A stretch of DNA of 64,000 nt from Scleromitrula shiraiana. Taxonomy: Eukaryota > Ascomycota > Leotiomycetes > Helotiales > Sclerotiniaceae. The notes under the pieces were generated by a model that was not told the DNA's origin, ran no database searches, and saw only the letters and a program-made list of their open reading frames with translations. Shown here piece after piece: positions 48,923 to 63,616 of the stretch. The position numbers were made by a program, and so were the translations under genes. The stretch is taken from positions 62,001 through 126,000 of the forward strand of contig JABELC010000014.1 of NCBI GenBank assembly GCA_028455995.1. Reading direction: 5' to 3'. Each line of letters starts with the position of its first letter. Position 1 is the first letter of the stretch.

Positions 48923-50419
48923 TGTGAATTTAGTAATGCCGGCTACGCAGTGAGAGCAAGTTTAAGATGCCACAAGGGAATCATCATGATATATATATGC
49001 AAAAGGGGAGTTGATTCACAACTCAATCTCATGCCTGTAGATTCCTTTCGGTCCTAACAAACATCTACTTTCCTAATCATATTGTTCCCAATCATAATAG
49101 AACAAAAAAATGCAGATCGATCTGCAGCACCATAGGACCTGCTACTCCTGAATACAAAATAAATTCTAGATGCCGCGATATCTTACCGGATATCTAGGAT
49201 GTCATCAAAACAGTAATCCACTCAAAAATACACATCCGGAATGATATATAATACGGTCCACCTGTCGATTTAGGCTTTGCTACCATGTCGATGTCGATGC
49301 CAATCTTCCGAGACAGGGTCTGGTTCGGTCTGCTTCACTTTCTTCATCTCGCGATGTACATACAGAAGTTCATCCTACATCTTATAAAACGTTAGCATTA
49401 GCCCAACTCGGAGAAATAAACAAATTTTGGAAAAAGTCCGGGTAATATTCAAATAGTGGACGTTTTATCAAAATGGTGGACGCCTAGAGTGGACGGGTGG
49501 ATATGCATGATAATATACCCTTGAAGTCAGTTGATAATCGTTCCGTTGCTTTCATTATTTATATGGCAATAATCTTGTAAGTTCTATATTTCTAGAACTA
49601 ATAAGCCTCACAGTCCCTTCTGTTGTTATCCTGTAGCCTTCCCATTACCCTTGCCCTTCTAAATCATCTAATCCCTACCTACTAACTAAATCTCTCATTC
49701 CCGCAGTCTTAATTAGTTGATTTATTGACAACGGCTCGAACGGGTGTGCTAATCCATCATATCTATCAGTAGAACTCGTATATTAGGTTTCTAGGAGAAG
49801 AAAAGAAGAAAAATGTGCTAATGACGTTACAATTCGATTTAAGTGGTAATATTAATATTTGTTAGTCGGGTTGAACAATATAAATCAATCAATAGATCTT
49901 TCTGTTACAATTTACAACATAGTGCATAGTAGATATTGTATACATATTGACCGATTAGGCTATCGGCATCGGCATCGGCATACCGGTAGGCATATTCATT
50001 ATTAGCCTATGGGGAAGGAATTTATTTATCAGACAAACCGCCCCACGTCCCCTCCCCAATTAACCCAGCTCTAGATTCAACATTCAAGATGAATAAACTT
50101 GTGTTTGAATCAGTCCAGTTCACACTTGATTGGTCATTTGTTAATTTAAAAAGAAAGCGAACGAATATGGAAAGCAAAGAAAAAGTCCGTCATGGCACGC
50201 ACTATGGAAAAAATATCCTGTTCTTATGACCCTCTCAACTACCAGCATCGAGAAGATGAAATATGCTATACTATGTGGCTATATATAAGTATACAGGTTC
50301 CTGACTCATCCAGATGCAATCCCCCCCCCGGTACGGATGAAGGCAAGGTCGGCTCTCTAACCACTGAATCTCCTCCTCCCACCAGTTTTCTACGCTTTAA
50401 CTCTAACAAAACAAATAAT
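48923..50419. other. Intergenic, no gene seen
   Basis: Upstream of the quercetinase and downstream of the MFS relic. A run of C lies at about 50321-50329, and tandem ggcatc at about 49964-49980. No supported coding frame. Confidence 0.5.
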
Positions 50420-52248
50420 CTACTTGGCCAATTTCTTCCCTATCTCAACCTGCCATTTAGAGCCAAATCTTCTCATGGCCCAAACGACGGCAAACGCACT
50501 GATTCATCCAACGATGGCTAGTATTGTGAAGATCCACCCATTACCAATGGTTTGCAACAAAGGCTGGGTAATCACTGATCCAACGCAGCTAAAGACTGTT
50601 CGTACGAAAGTGCTCACTGCTACACCGCTAGAGCTTCTCTTGGGAAGAAATTCCGTAAGCCTGTCTACATGTTAGTAGAAAAACTATTCTTCGAGTGCTT
50701 AGTCAATGTCTTGCTTGGAGAGACTTACATGGTAGTTGCAGTCGAAAATATTATCATGGTTCCAAAATCAAAGAAGTTTGCGATTAATGGAACGATCCAG
50801 AGAATCCCCCTTTCCGCGGTCCACCCAAACCATAGAAGACCAGCTGGGTAAATCGCAGCTGCAAGCAGGACATTTTCTCTCATTCGATCTTGCGGTCGGA
50901 CCATAAGTTTTTCAGATTCATCAAGCCGACCTACAGCATAAGCTTGTCGGTGCATGATAGCGTCTGACCATCTGCCGCCCGCAAGACCTGCCACTATGTA
51001 GCCTAATGAACCAGGGATATATGTCAGTCCAACCATAATTTCTGAAAAATCGTATGGCCTCTGTCCAAAGATCTCTTGAATGGCAATATTCAATATATAC
51101 AAAGATCCAAAGGTCACACTACCGATGTATACTGTTACTAAGACCGCTGGAAAATGAAGATAACCCAAAACTTTTAGCGGATCAACGATAGATTGTTTTA
51201 GAATAGTTGATAGTCTCTTCGTTCTCCGTTGAATTGATAGCGATGTTGAAAGAGGAACAGGCCCATATCGATTGGGTGTATTTTCCCTAGTTATGGTTTT
51301 TCGAGATTTGGATCTCGTTTTGCAAGAGTCTCGGGAAGGCAAAGCAGTAACACAATCAACAATACTCCACCATAAATGGTCTGAAACCATTGGGTGCTTC
51401 GCCATCCCCATGCCTCTGTTACCACATCACCAATGATTGGAGCCAGTAGCGGTCCTAACATAGGATCTAAAAAGAAGATACCCATCGCACGACCTCGTTC
51501 TTTTGGCTCCCAAATGTCTGCAATCGTTCCTGCGCCGATGGACATAATAGAGGCAGCTGCGCCGCCTCCTAGGGTTCTCATTACAATCAGCATCGCTATT
51601 GAAGTAGATACGGCGGCAACAACGTTCCATGTTACGAACAACGCGAAAGATATCAAGTATATTGTCCTCCGGCCAAACAGCTCTGAAAAAGCAGACCACC
51701 AAAGCTGGAATATAGACATGGCCAGCAAGTACATTGCTACGGCGAGGTTTGTCAGCGTCTTAGAAGCTTGGAATTCTTTTGAGGGTGCATCAAGGGCAGC
51801 TATGTAAACTTCAGCAAATGGTCCACCAATTTACGTTTTCAAATAACTGGGAATCGCGACTCGGAAAAGTAATAAGGCACTCACGAAAGAATATGGCACT
51901 TCACAGTGGTGCTGCAGCACCTGCCAGCGCAACAATCAATGTGATCAGCCATTTGGTAACATTTTTATAGTTCTGGGGCTGTTCAATCTCTGGGATAATG
52001 GCTAATGACCCAAGCACTCCTCGTCGTTTTGATCTTGGAACTACTTCCATAAGACGCGCGTGATCCAATGTCATCTTGGAACTGTCTCTCATGAAAGATT
52101 CTGGGCGTATTCGGGGTGGCTCAATTGGCTTTTTCTAAGGTTCAACATCGTTATTCGAAGTTTTGTCTTGGGCGGCTGTAATTTCGGGGTGCTGAATATC
52201 TTGAGGGGTTACTTGGTTGACCTCCGCCTTTTCTTCATCCACTTCCAT
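50420..52248 (-). pseudogene. MFS drug/H+ antiporter (DHA1-like) with stops and a frameshift
   Basis: Reads on the minus strand from ATG at 52248 to TAG at 50420. Recognisable: LITLIVALAGAAAPL (first helix), DAPSKEFQASKTLTNLAVAM, the A-motif-like SELFGRRTIYLISF, DPMLGPLLAPIIG (motif C region), then SVTFGSLYILNIA, GLLWFGWTAE and GNGWIFTILAIVG. Two introns are still spliceable (about 51885-51804 and 50731-50672). Defects: TAG near 52140, TGA at about 51898 (after GAAAPL), a one-base shift near 51300-51345 after LPETLAKR, and TGA at about 50518 in the last helix. The family exports drugs and toxic compounds across the plasma membrane. The lesions are spread along the gene, so it is a decayed copy. 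Confidence 0.85.
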
Positions 52249-52872
52249 TTTTATGTATACGATTTTTATGTATACGATTTTTATATATACGATGTTTATG
52301 TATATGATTGATAACTTAATGGTGAGCTACTTCATAAAGCGAATATGCTATTATTAAACTTTACGACATTTATCGCAGAAATCTTACTGAGATTGAAAAG
52401 AAACACGCAAACTATCGAGCAAGATTCTAACCGAGAATAATTCATGAGAATAAATGGATGGAGTGAGCTCGAGGGAGTAAGGGAAAAAGCTTAGTGGCAT
52501 GTATTGATTTCGCTGTTGAATTTCTTCATTTCCGACTCGGAGCGGGATAACTCTATACCACTAAGCAAGCACACCTATGGATATCGGAAGCAGCTCCGTT
52601 GTCATCAAGTTTATTAGATTCGGAAGATTTTCCGTTTTCAAGTTTCCCCGGCTCAATCTTGCGATGGATAAGCTTCATGTCATAGTCTCAGTGTAAGATT
52701 GTGAGCCGACAGTATCTGCCAGTGCTAGATGTTCATGTATCTCGAACATTATTATGATACATATGCGCATTTATTCGAGTTTCCAGCTAGAACTATACTA
52801 CATAAACAAGGTTACTTTAAGCTATTTTTTTCTTGTATTTCAAATCCTTCGAATCATCACTCGTGGATACAC
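52249..52872. other. Intergenic between two minus-strand relics
   Basis: Four near-identical 15 bp copies of 'tatacgatttttatg' lie at about 52254-52310, just upstream of the MFS start. No gene seen. Confidence 0.5.
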
Positions 52873-53629
52873 TTATGCGTGAACTCTTATCTCTGATCTA
52901 GAGAGAAGCTCAGTATAAACACGAGCAAAATCCGATGCCTTCATTGCTCCTGTCTTGGCAGCCGATGAATCAACCTCAACCCGACAGTTCAGGTATACTT
53001 CATTGAAGCGGATGCTTGTGTTCGTATGGTCACGACATGCCACGTTTCACATCGAGAAGAGAGGTCCTTGTGTGATAGCAGGTGCTGCGCGAGCCCCGAT
53101 ATCACCTTGAGATCCGGTACAAAGTGTAAAAGTAGTGGCTTGCTTCTGCTCTAGCAAGTACGGGATGGTAGCATGGTAAGCAACTATTAAATTTAACGGT
53201 CGTAATTATGCTTTAGACTGAAGTGTCTTACAAAAGTTGGATTCGAAATTAATGTTCATAAATTGACGCATTTCACTGGTGCTAATTTTGGTTAAAGGTG
53301 TTGCATTGTATGCTTCTTGAGCTAATGTAAATTATTAATAAGGTACTACTGGTTAAGTACATCAAGGATTTACCAACAGAGTATACATGTTGAAAAGCTG
53401 GCAGCTTCCCTGCCCTGACTTGATCCACCACTATTTGCACTTCTCTATCCGACATGATATCTGCCTCGACAGTTGTAATGCCAGTTTTTAATCCTATATG
53501 CTGGAACAATTTATCCGCGGATGCTTGGTTTCGTACCACTGCAAGCACATGACGTTTAGATTGTATGGCTCCGATCACTACAGCGACACCGATGTTCCCA
53601 GTGGCTCCGATAATAAGAACATTCTCCAT
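52873..53629 (-). pseudogene. NAD(P)-binding Rossmann protein (SDR/NmrA-like), one in-frame TGA
   Basis: Three exons on the minus strand: 53629-53374, 53321-53232, 53183-52873 (657 nt, 218 codons plus stop, frame kept). The N-terminus MENVLIIGATGNIG carries the nucleotide-binding GATGNIG at residues 8-14. The middle has AYHATIPYLLEQ and a CTGSQGDIGARAAPAITQG segment resembling the active-site region of small fungal SDRs. A single TGA at 53047-53049 interrupts the last exon; a CGA codon would fit. The remaining reading to the stop is clean. Either a very young pseudogene or a sequence error in an intact gene. It borders the AT-rich island, which begins about 60 bp upstream. Confidence 0.7.
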
Positions 53630-54783
53630 GTTTTGAACTAAATCTGATATTGAGGCAAGTTTGATAAACGGGTGCCCCTATGGGAGCAAGGAGTATATTA
53701 ATATTATTAATAAAATCACTTTTTTATTGATTTAAAATCGAATATTTTTAATATATAATTTATTTATTAATTATATACAAAATATGATATTAATTCTGAC
53801 AAGTTATATACTAGTAGTAGAAATTTTATATTAATTATATAAAAATTATTTTTATCAGTATAAATAACTATATATAACTTGAAATGACTTGAAGAAACAA
53901 AGTTATATAGTAGAAAAGAGATTAACGATATAGATCTGATTAATCAACAATATAAAGACTTTTATAGTCCTCGTCGTTATTTAGTTTTAAATCAACAATT
54001 TCAATAATATAAATACATTTATTTTATTTTAGATTTTGTCTTTTTTGATAATTTATATAAAGAATCAAAAATAAATTTTTAGTCTTTAAATTTTAATAAT
54101 TAAATTGTATATTTTTCAAGCATAAAAAATATTAATATTGTTATTATTTGATATTTTGTATTTTGTATTTTTCTGTTTAATTATTTGTGTATTTATTTTT
54201 TATATATTATTCTTTTTTTTTATTTAATTTTATGATTATTTATATCTTTCAAGTTATTTTATTGTAAATTTTATTTTATTAAGCTTTTTTGATTTAATTA
54301 TATTCTTATATTAATTGTTCCAGTTTTTTTATTTTTTTATTTTATGATTAATTTTTAATTTTGTAATTCATTTTTTAATTATTTATTATATATTATACTA
54401 TTTTGCGGTTTTTTTAAAACAAACTTTTTATTATTATTTGATTTTTTTAAATTTGAAAATATTTATTCATTTTTATATGTGTTGATCTAAATTTCTATAT
54501 TTTTTTAATAATTGAATTTATTTAATAAAAAAATCCAAAAAATTATTGAAATAAAAAAAAGCTTTTTTTAAAAAAATAAAAAAAAATATAATTCTTGTTC
54601 AAATACTTTTTATGAATTATTTTTATTAGGTTTATTTATGTATAATAAAAAATTCAATTAAAATTCTTTGTTTTATAAATTTATATCGCAAAAAGTAAGA
54701 TCTTTATTTTTATAAATCTAATTATAAAAGATTCTTTTTTAATAATATTTTATTTAAAATATTATTTTTGGTTTAATTATGTA
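53630..54783. other. AT-rich island edge, degraded repeat sequence
   Basis: Composition changes abruptly to about 85-90% A+T. T-rich on the plus strand with few C, like the minus-strand LINE further on, but I could not align it. No coding frame. Confidence 0.5.
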
Positions 54784-55769
54784 CTCGGTTAAATTAAAAT
54801 TGAAGCACGCGTCAATTGCCGACAACCCTCAAAATCGACGATTTTATACAAAACACCTCTTACGCCAATATAAATAAATCGATCATTTATTTAGACAATT
54901 ATTTAAAATATTAAACATAGATTATTTTTATATTAAAATATCTACTATTAAAATTTAAAGATTAAATAATAGTTTTAAAATTTATAATATTTATTTAAAT
55001 ATAAAGTAAAAATCATATAAAAATATTATAATTTTAAATTGATTTAAATCAAGTAAATTATTATATTAGGAAGTAATAAAGATATATATAAATATTTAAA
55101 AAAAAGCTTTTTATTTAATATATATATTATATATATTAAAAATATATAAAAGATATAATATAATAAAGTTAAAAAGAGTATATATAATATTTATAAACAT
55201 TAAATATCAAGCATTATCATATTAATTTTGATTTTTAAAAATCATTAAAATTATTTCAAATTTTTATATATGATAGTTTATATTTTTATAATTATTATAT
55301 TAAGATATTATTTAATATAATTTTGATTTGAATGAATTATTAAGATTTTTAAAGATTTTAAAAAGTTAAAAATATTTTTATAATTTTGATTTTTAAAGAA
55401 TATTATATTAAATTTTAATTTATAATATTTATATTAAATAAAAGTTTTTTTTTTATAAATTCATATATATCTTCATTATTTTTTAATATAGTAATTTGCT
55501 TGATTTAAATCAACTTAAAATTATAGTATTTTTATATGATTTTTATTTTATATTTAAATAAATATTATAAGTTTTAAAATCATTATTTAATCTTTAAATT
55601 TTAATAGCAAATATTTTAATATAAAAATAATTCATATTTAATATTTTAAATAATTCTAAAAATAATTGATTGATTTATTTACATCGGCGCAAAAGGTGAT
55701 TTGTACAAAATCGTCGATTTTGAAGCGATTCGCTTATTTTGCGCGTGCTTCAATTTTAATTTGACCGAG
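54784..55769. mobile_element. Intact foldback (giant-TIR) element with TA target duplication
   Basis: 986 bp from CTCGGTTAAATTAAAATTG at 54784 to the inverted CAATTTTAATTTGACCGAG at 55769, each flanked by TA (54782-54783 and 55770-55771). The two halves are inverted repeats over roughly 370-400 bp each, leaving only a small AT-rich loop. Same family as the element at 27894-36542. It has no coding capacity. The TA duplication suggests mobilisation by a Tc1/mariner-type transposase elsewhere in the genome. Confidence 0.9.
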
Positions 55770-55771
55770 TA

Positions 55772-56330
55772 TTTATAATCTTTATTGAAAAATATATTAT
55801 TATTAAAAGATTTATATTATATGATTTATATTTTATTAATATTTAATTTTTGATTTTTTTTATAAATTATATAAAATGTTTATTTTTGATATCTTTCTTT
55901 TTATTTATATTATATATTTTCTATTTAAATATAAAATTCGAGTTATTAGATTTCGTAATGATAGAAATACAGAATTTAAAATATATTGAAGATATTGAAT
56001 TATTATTCAATCAAATAATTGAGTTAAAAGATAAAAATACAATTTGATTTTTTAATTAAATTAATTTTAGTTTTAAAATTTAATAATATTTTTAAAATAT
56101 AGTTTATATTTTCTTATTATATTAATATTTTGTTTAATAAAGAAATATATAATTGAATCGAATGTAAAAACTTTTTTAGTAATTTTTCAAAAAAATAAAT
56201 TTAAATTATAATAGATCCTAACATTTTGAAAAATCGAACTGATTTTCACTTTGATAATTACTTTAATAAAGAAGAAGTATTTAGCTTATAAAAAATTAAA
56301 AATGTTTATTAAAAAGATAAAAAATTAGAT
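55772..56330. other. AT-rich sequence into which both the foldback element and the LINE inserted
   Basis: Continues the sequence found before 54782. A 65-codon frame at 55850-56047 is AT-rich chance sequence. No gene. Confidence 0.4.
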
Positions 56331-56606
<276 letters not shown>

Positions 56607-57893
56607 TTTGAATTTAAAGTCCTGTTTCAATCGTTGACTATATAAGATTCTTAAAGATTAATATTTTGATGATTTAAGATTTGTATTTTTATAGTCAATA
56701 TATTTTAGAGAAAGATCAAGAGTTTAGTTTTGAAATAATGAAAAAAAAATTGTTTAATTTTATTTTTTTGTTTTAATTTTTTATTTTTTTTTCAAAATCA
56801 ACCTTTTTTATTAATAATATTCGTTTATTTTTAATTTTTTTATTATATTAATTTTTTTTTGAAATACTATAATTTGATAATTGTTTTTATTCTTTTAAAT
56901 ATATTTTATAATATATTTTATTTTCATTTTTATATTTAGAAAAAGTTTTAAATTTGTTTTTTTTGATTTAAGATTTATATTTTGTTAAATTATTTAGTTT
57001 TTTTTTGAATTTTTGAATATTTTTAATGTTTTAAAGTTTTGTTTTAGATATATAATAGTTATTTGAAGAGTATTTTAATTTAAATAAATATAACTTGATA
57101 TATTTATATTATGATTTTAATTAAAATAACATATTTTTAATTTTTAATTTTATATTTTTGAATAAAGAAATTTTATTTTTAAGTTTTTAATTAATTATTT
57201 TATTATACATTTATTTATTTATTTTTAATTTTAATGTTGAATTAGATTGATTAAATTAATTAATTTCTATATTAATTACAAGAAAGTTGATTATATTTGA
57301 ATTTAGATGTTTTTATATAATAGATTTAATAAATTTATTAGTAAAGGAAATAAAATTTTAATTTTATATATTTTGATTTATTTTATTATTTTTATAATTT
57401 TGATTCTTTAGTTTTATTTAAAGTTGTTTAGTAAAATCTTTAATTTAAATAATTTAATTTGAGTATTGAAATATATTTCAAGATTGATTTGTAATTTAAT
57501 AATTTGATTTATTATTTTGATTATATAAATGATTTTGTTTGATTTATTATTATATATAATTTTTGAAAATTTAAATCATAATAATTAATAATTTAAAATT
57601 TTAAATTATAATTATATAAAGTGATATTAATAATATTAATTGAAAATTCTTTTGTTTTATTGAGAAATATGAATATATTTAAATAAAAGATTTTTATAAA
57701 AAGATTAATAATTAATATTTTATTTAAATAGTTTTTTGTTTTTTTTAATATTTTATTAATTTAAAAAAATATTGATAAAAATAAAGTTTATTAAAAATTA
57801 TTATAATATATTATAATTAAAATAAATCTTTTAATGTTTTTATATTATTAAATAAGAGATTTTTGTTATTTACTATAATTTAATTATTAGAAT

Positions 57894-60800
57894 TCGCGAT
57901 TGAAAAAATTTTTCCTACACGTCACCTCCACACCACATTCACCACCACCACACACAGAATAAATCCCGCTACCAATCTACAAATATATCTAGATCAGAAT
58001 TAAACTCATTCCCCTCAAGTCTACTAAAATAAATCAATTATAAAGAAATATTACTAAATATCGATTTATTAAATTGATTAAAACTATTTTATTTTTAATA
58101 CAAATTTTTTATAATAATTAAAATTTTAATAGAATTCAATTTTAATAATTTTAGTGATTTTTTATAATAATTAGCTATTAATTAATTTAAAATTAATTAA
58201 AATAATATTAAAAAAAAACAATTTTTTAATTAAATAAAATTATTAATTAAATATATATATTTAATTAAAAATTTAATAATTATTACTTTTATTTTTAAAA
58301 TATATAACTTTATTATAAAAATTATAAACATAATAAAAAATTATAAAAAATAAATAAAATTATTAGATTTTATTAAAATTTTTAAAAAATATATAAAAAA
58401 AAAGAAAATAATAATATTTTTAAAAATTATTATATTTTAAATAATAAATTAAAAATCTATTATAAAATTTTAAATTACTAATTTATAAAATATTACAAAA
58501 AATATCAAAATAAAGACTCAAAATTTAAATAAAAACAAAAATATAAACAAATTAATAAAAACTAATATAAAATCTACAAAATTTTTTATTATAGCCTTTT
58601 TTTTAGCTTTTACTTTAACCATTTCATTTTAAATAAATATTATTAAAAATAATAACAATATTAAATAAACAAATATAATAATCAAAAATAAAAAATCTTT
58701 TTCAAAAATAAAAAAAAGAAATTTTAATTAATTAATTTTAATTTATTTTAATATAAATTTTTTATTTACTATCTTTCCCTTAAAATTTTAAAATATATTT
58801 AATATTATTTTTATAAATAAAAATATTAAAAATCTAATTATTATTTTAATAATAAAATTATTTAATAAAAACTTTATCATTATCATTATAAAAAATTATA
58901 TATTAAAATTTTTAATAAAAAAACAATCAATTTAAAAAAAAAATATTATATTTTAATCTATCTAAAAAAATAAATTATAATTCAAAATAATTTTTTATAA
59001 AATATTAACTATTGATTTCAATAATTCAAAAAATATAAAATTAATTAAAAAAAAAATTTAAATTTTTAATAAAAACTTTATTATAATTAAAAAATTTTAT
59101 TAATTAATATTTTTTAAAAAAAAAAAAAATCAAAAAATAAAATTAATTATTATAACTTTTATTATAAAATAAAAAATTAATTATATAATATACTATTAAC
59201 TTTATATTATTAAAATTTTAATTAAAATCAAAAAATTATATTTTTATATATTAATAATCTAGTATTTTAAATACTAAAATTTTAATCATCTAAATCAATA
59301 TTATAAAAATAATTAAAAATATCGATTTTATAATAAAAAATATTTAATCAAAATATATTATTACAATATTTATAAAATCAAAAACAAAAAATATATTTAT
59401 CTTATTTTAAAATATATAAATTATAAAGGAATTCATATAATAAATAATAATAATTATAAAATCCAAAATATAATCAAAATTTATAAAATTATATTTTAAT
59501 ATATAATAAAATTTATCTAAAAATTATTTAAATAAATCTTTATAAAAAAAAAATAAATATAAAAAATATATTTTAAATAATCATTAAATTAAATATAAAT
59601 CTAATATTTATATAAAAATTTAAAATCATTTAAAATTTAGATTTTTATTTTATAATATATATTAATTTTATCTAAATTTTTTTATTATTATTAAACTTAT
59701 TATATATTATAATCTATATCACTAAAAATATCTAAATTTTAATAGAAATTTCCCCAAATTCCCCCTATAATTTTAATTTAATAATATTAAATATTATTTT
59801 AAATCAAAATAATAAAATATCAATTTATAATATATATAATAAAAAAAATTAAAAAAAATAAAATTAATTTATATTTAATCAAATTTTTTATTATTTATTA
59901 ATTAATTTTAAAATAATTATTTTAAAAATTTTTAATATTTATTATCTCTAATAAAATCCTTTATTCTTTAAATCTAATAATATAAATCAATTTGTTAAAT
60001 AAATTAAATCTAATGATCTAAAACTATATAATAATTTAAAAAAAAAAAACTTTTTTCAAATCTTAAATAAAAAAAAAAACAATCCTCGATTTTACTTTTA
60101 TTAAAAAAATTGATATTAAAAACTAACAAATTTTCTTAAAAATAAATTCAAATCATTATAATATTTTATTCTTTATCTAAAATCTAATTTCTATTAATAT
60201 TCTTTTTATACTAAAACGATTTAATATTAAAAAAACAAATTAATAAATCTTTTAATTTAAAATTATTAAACTCAATCAAATTTCTATTATTTATTTAAAA
60301 AAATTCATAAAACTTTTAATTCTTTTTATTAATATTAAATATTTAAAATAAATTATTAATTTTTTTAATTAAATAATAATAAAATTTATTAACTTTATTA
60401 TAATTACAATTAAAACTAATATCTTTATTAATAAATTAATATATTTATTTAAACTTTGATAAAACAATAAATTAAAAAACTTAAAAAAACAATACTTTAA
60501 AAACAAAAAAAAAATTACAAAAACATCATTAAATAAAACAAATTTTTTTAATCTAAAACTAAATATTTTTTTTCAATCAAAAAAGCCAAATATAACTAAA
60601 ACTCTTTTTTAAAAAACAAAAATCTTAAATTTATTTTTAAAACAATAATATACATCAACAAATAAAAAATAAAGAAAATACTTGTTATTTATTAATTAAA
60701 CATAAAAATTCTTACTATTAATTTTAAAAAAAAATATAAATCTTTTTATAATACTTTATTTTTTCCCTTTCTTAAAACTTTTACCCTTAAATAAATAAAT

Positions 60801-63569
60801 TATAGATTAAACTAATAAAATTAACCAAACTTAATATTATCAAAACTCCAAAATATTTACTTAACCAAAATCAAAAATAAATCTTTCAACTTTAATTTAA
60901 TTATTTATATTATTATTTAAAAAACATATAAATATACCTTTAAATAATTCTTTAAAATTTATTTAACTTTATTTAAATTAAAATATTATTCAAAATATTA
61001 AAAATAAATTACAAAAACAATTTTAAAAAAACCTAAAAAACTAAACTATTTTATTTTTAAAATTTATTAAATAATTTCTTTATTAAATTATTTAAAAAAA
61101 ATAAATAAATAAATATTAATTAAAAAACTAAACTATTTTATAAAAACTATTAATTTATTTTATCTTTTATAAATTAATAACTAATTTAAAAAATCAACTA
61201 TTAATATAATAATACTTTTTATAAATAAAATCTAATTAAATAAAAAATTTAAATTAAAAATATCTATAATCTTTCTTAATATAAAAAAAGTATTTAATTA
61301 TATAATTAAAAACTAATTATTAAACATTTTAAAAAGATTAAATTTTTTAATAAATTTAATAATATAAATAAAATCATTTTTAAAAAACTAAAAACTAAAA
61401 TTTATATTTAATAAACAATTAAAAAAATTTAGTTAAATTAATATTAAAATATTATAAAATAATCTAATCTTTTTTATTTTATTTTTAATTTATATAAAAA
61501 ACCTTTATTAATATTTTAATATAAAAGTTTTATTATATATTAATAATATAACTTTTATAACCTTTTCTTTATTTTTTAAAAAAAATAAAACTATTTTAAA
61601 AAAAAAATTATTATATTATATTAAAAAAAAATTATTAATATAATATAATTTAATATTATTAAAACTAAATTAATCTATTTTATTAAAAATAAAAAAATTA
61701 AACTAATTATTATATTTTTTAATTAAAAAATATTATAATTAAAAAACTTAATCTATTAATTAAATATATAATTTAATATTAATTTAATTTTTAAAAAATA
61801 TATAAATATATATACTAAATAAATAAAATCAATTTTTTATTATATAATTAAATTTATAAATATTAAAAAAAAGCTAAATATAATAATTATTTATCAAATC
61901 TATATAATTTATATTATTAATATAATAAATTATAACTTAATAATTTAATAAAAAAACTAACTAAAATTAATCAAACTTTTATAACAATTTCAAAATTTAA
62001 AACTATAAAAAATTCTTAAAATCTTTTGAATAACCTTTATATTAATTATAAAGATTAAAATAAATTTGCTTCTTTTTAAAATCAAATTAAACTTTAATAT
62101 TAAAAAATATAATATTTAAATATTAAAACTTTTTTATAAATACTTTATTAATTAAATTATAATAAATAATAAAAAAATCTTATCTAATAAAATAAAACTA
62201 TTAAAAAATCTATTTTAATTATAATATATTATAATAATCTTTAATAAACTTTATTTTTATCAATATTCTTTTAAATTAATCCATTAATTTTATTTTATTC
62301 TTTAAAATAAAAATATATTATATTTTATTTTAATTAATAAAATATCAAAAAATAAAAAAATAAAAAATTATTTAAATAAATTATTAATTATTAATCTTTC
62401 TATAAAATTTTTTTATTTAAATATATTTATATTTATAAATAAAACTAAAAAAAACTTAATCAATATTAATATTATTTTATATAATTACAATTTAAAATTA
62501 AAAAATATTAAATAATACAATCTAAATTTTTTAAAAATTATATATAATAATAAATTAAAAAAAATCATTTATATAATTAAAATAACAAATCAAATTATTA
62601 AACTAAAAATCTATTTTTAAATATATTTAAATAATCAAATTAAATTATTTAAATTAAAAACTTTATTAAATAACTTTAAACAAAATCAAGAAATTAAAAT
62701 TATAAAAATAATAAAACAAATTAAAATATATAAAACCAAAATTTTATTTTATTAAATTCTAAATTATATTAATATTATAAATAATAAAAAAACTAATAAA
62801 CTTATTAAACTTATTATAAAATAATATTTAAATTTAAATATAATTAATTTTATTATAATTAATATAAAAATCAATCAATTTAATTAATATAAATAAAAAC
62901 AAATATTAAAAATAAAAAAAACAATTTATAATAAAATATTTAATTAAAAAATTAAAAATAAAATTCTATTATTTAAAAACATAAAATAAAAAATTAATAA
63001 TACATTATTTCAATTAAAATTATAATATAAATATATCAAATTATACTTATTTAAATTAAAATATACCTCAAATAACTATTATATATATAAAAAAAAAAAC
63101 TTTAAAATATCTATTTTTAAAATATTAAAAATACTTAAAAATTTAAAAAAAATTAAATAATCTTAAAAAATATAAAAATTAAATTAAAAAAACAAATATA
63201 AAACTCTTTTTAAATATAAAAATTAAAATAAAATATACTATAAAATATATTTAAAAAATAAAAATAATCACTAAATTATAATATTTAAAAAAAAAAAAAA
63301 AAAAAATTAATATAAAAAAGAAATTAAAAAAAAAAAAGAAATAAATATTATTAACAAAAAAAAAAAAAATTATTTTAAAAAAAAAATTATAAAAAATTAA
63401 AATAAGAAAATAAAATTAAAAAAATTATTTTTCTTTTTTTTTTTTATTTTAAAACTAGATCTTTAATCCCCCCTAAAACATATTGATTATAAAAATATGA
63501 ATCTTCAATCATCAAAATATCAAACCTTGATAGTCTTATATAGTCAATGACTGAAACAGGATTTTAAAC

Positions 63570-63613
<44 letters not shown>
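57894..63613 (+). mobile_element. Full-length LINE-like element inserted in its own relative, plus strand
   Basis: About 5.7 kb. Starts near 57894 with a C/A-rich leader (cctacacgtcacctccacacc at 57912 onward) and ends ...AGTCAATGACTGAAACAGG ATTTTAAACC plus a poly(A) tail (63571-63613). Flanked by an 11 bp target duplication with one mismatch: attattagaat (57883-57893) and attcttagaat (63614-63624). The 3' end is the inverted relative of 56612-56707. From 58030 to about 63470 the plus strand has extremely few G although C is present. No coding frame survives; length, tail and duplication are as for a complete fungal LINE (e.g. Tad-like), but no RT motif could be read. Confidence 0.75.

Positions 63614-63616
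<3 letters not shown>

Noticed and set aside
56612..63570. A 7 kb DNA transposon with 95 bp terminal inverted repeats
   Set aside because: The two ends are inverted copies, but both are followed outward by tails (TAA repeats and poly-A), and the homology continues beyond 63625, where the minus-strand copy resumes. Two opposed LINE copies, one inside the other, explain more.
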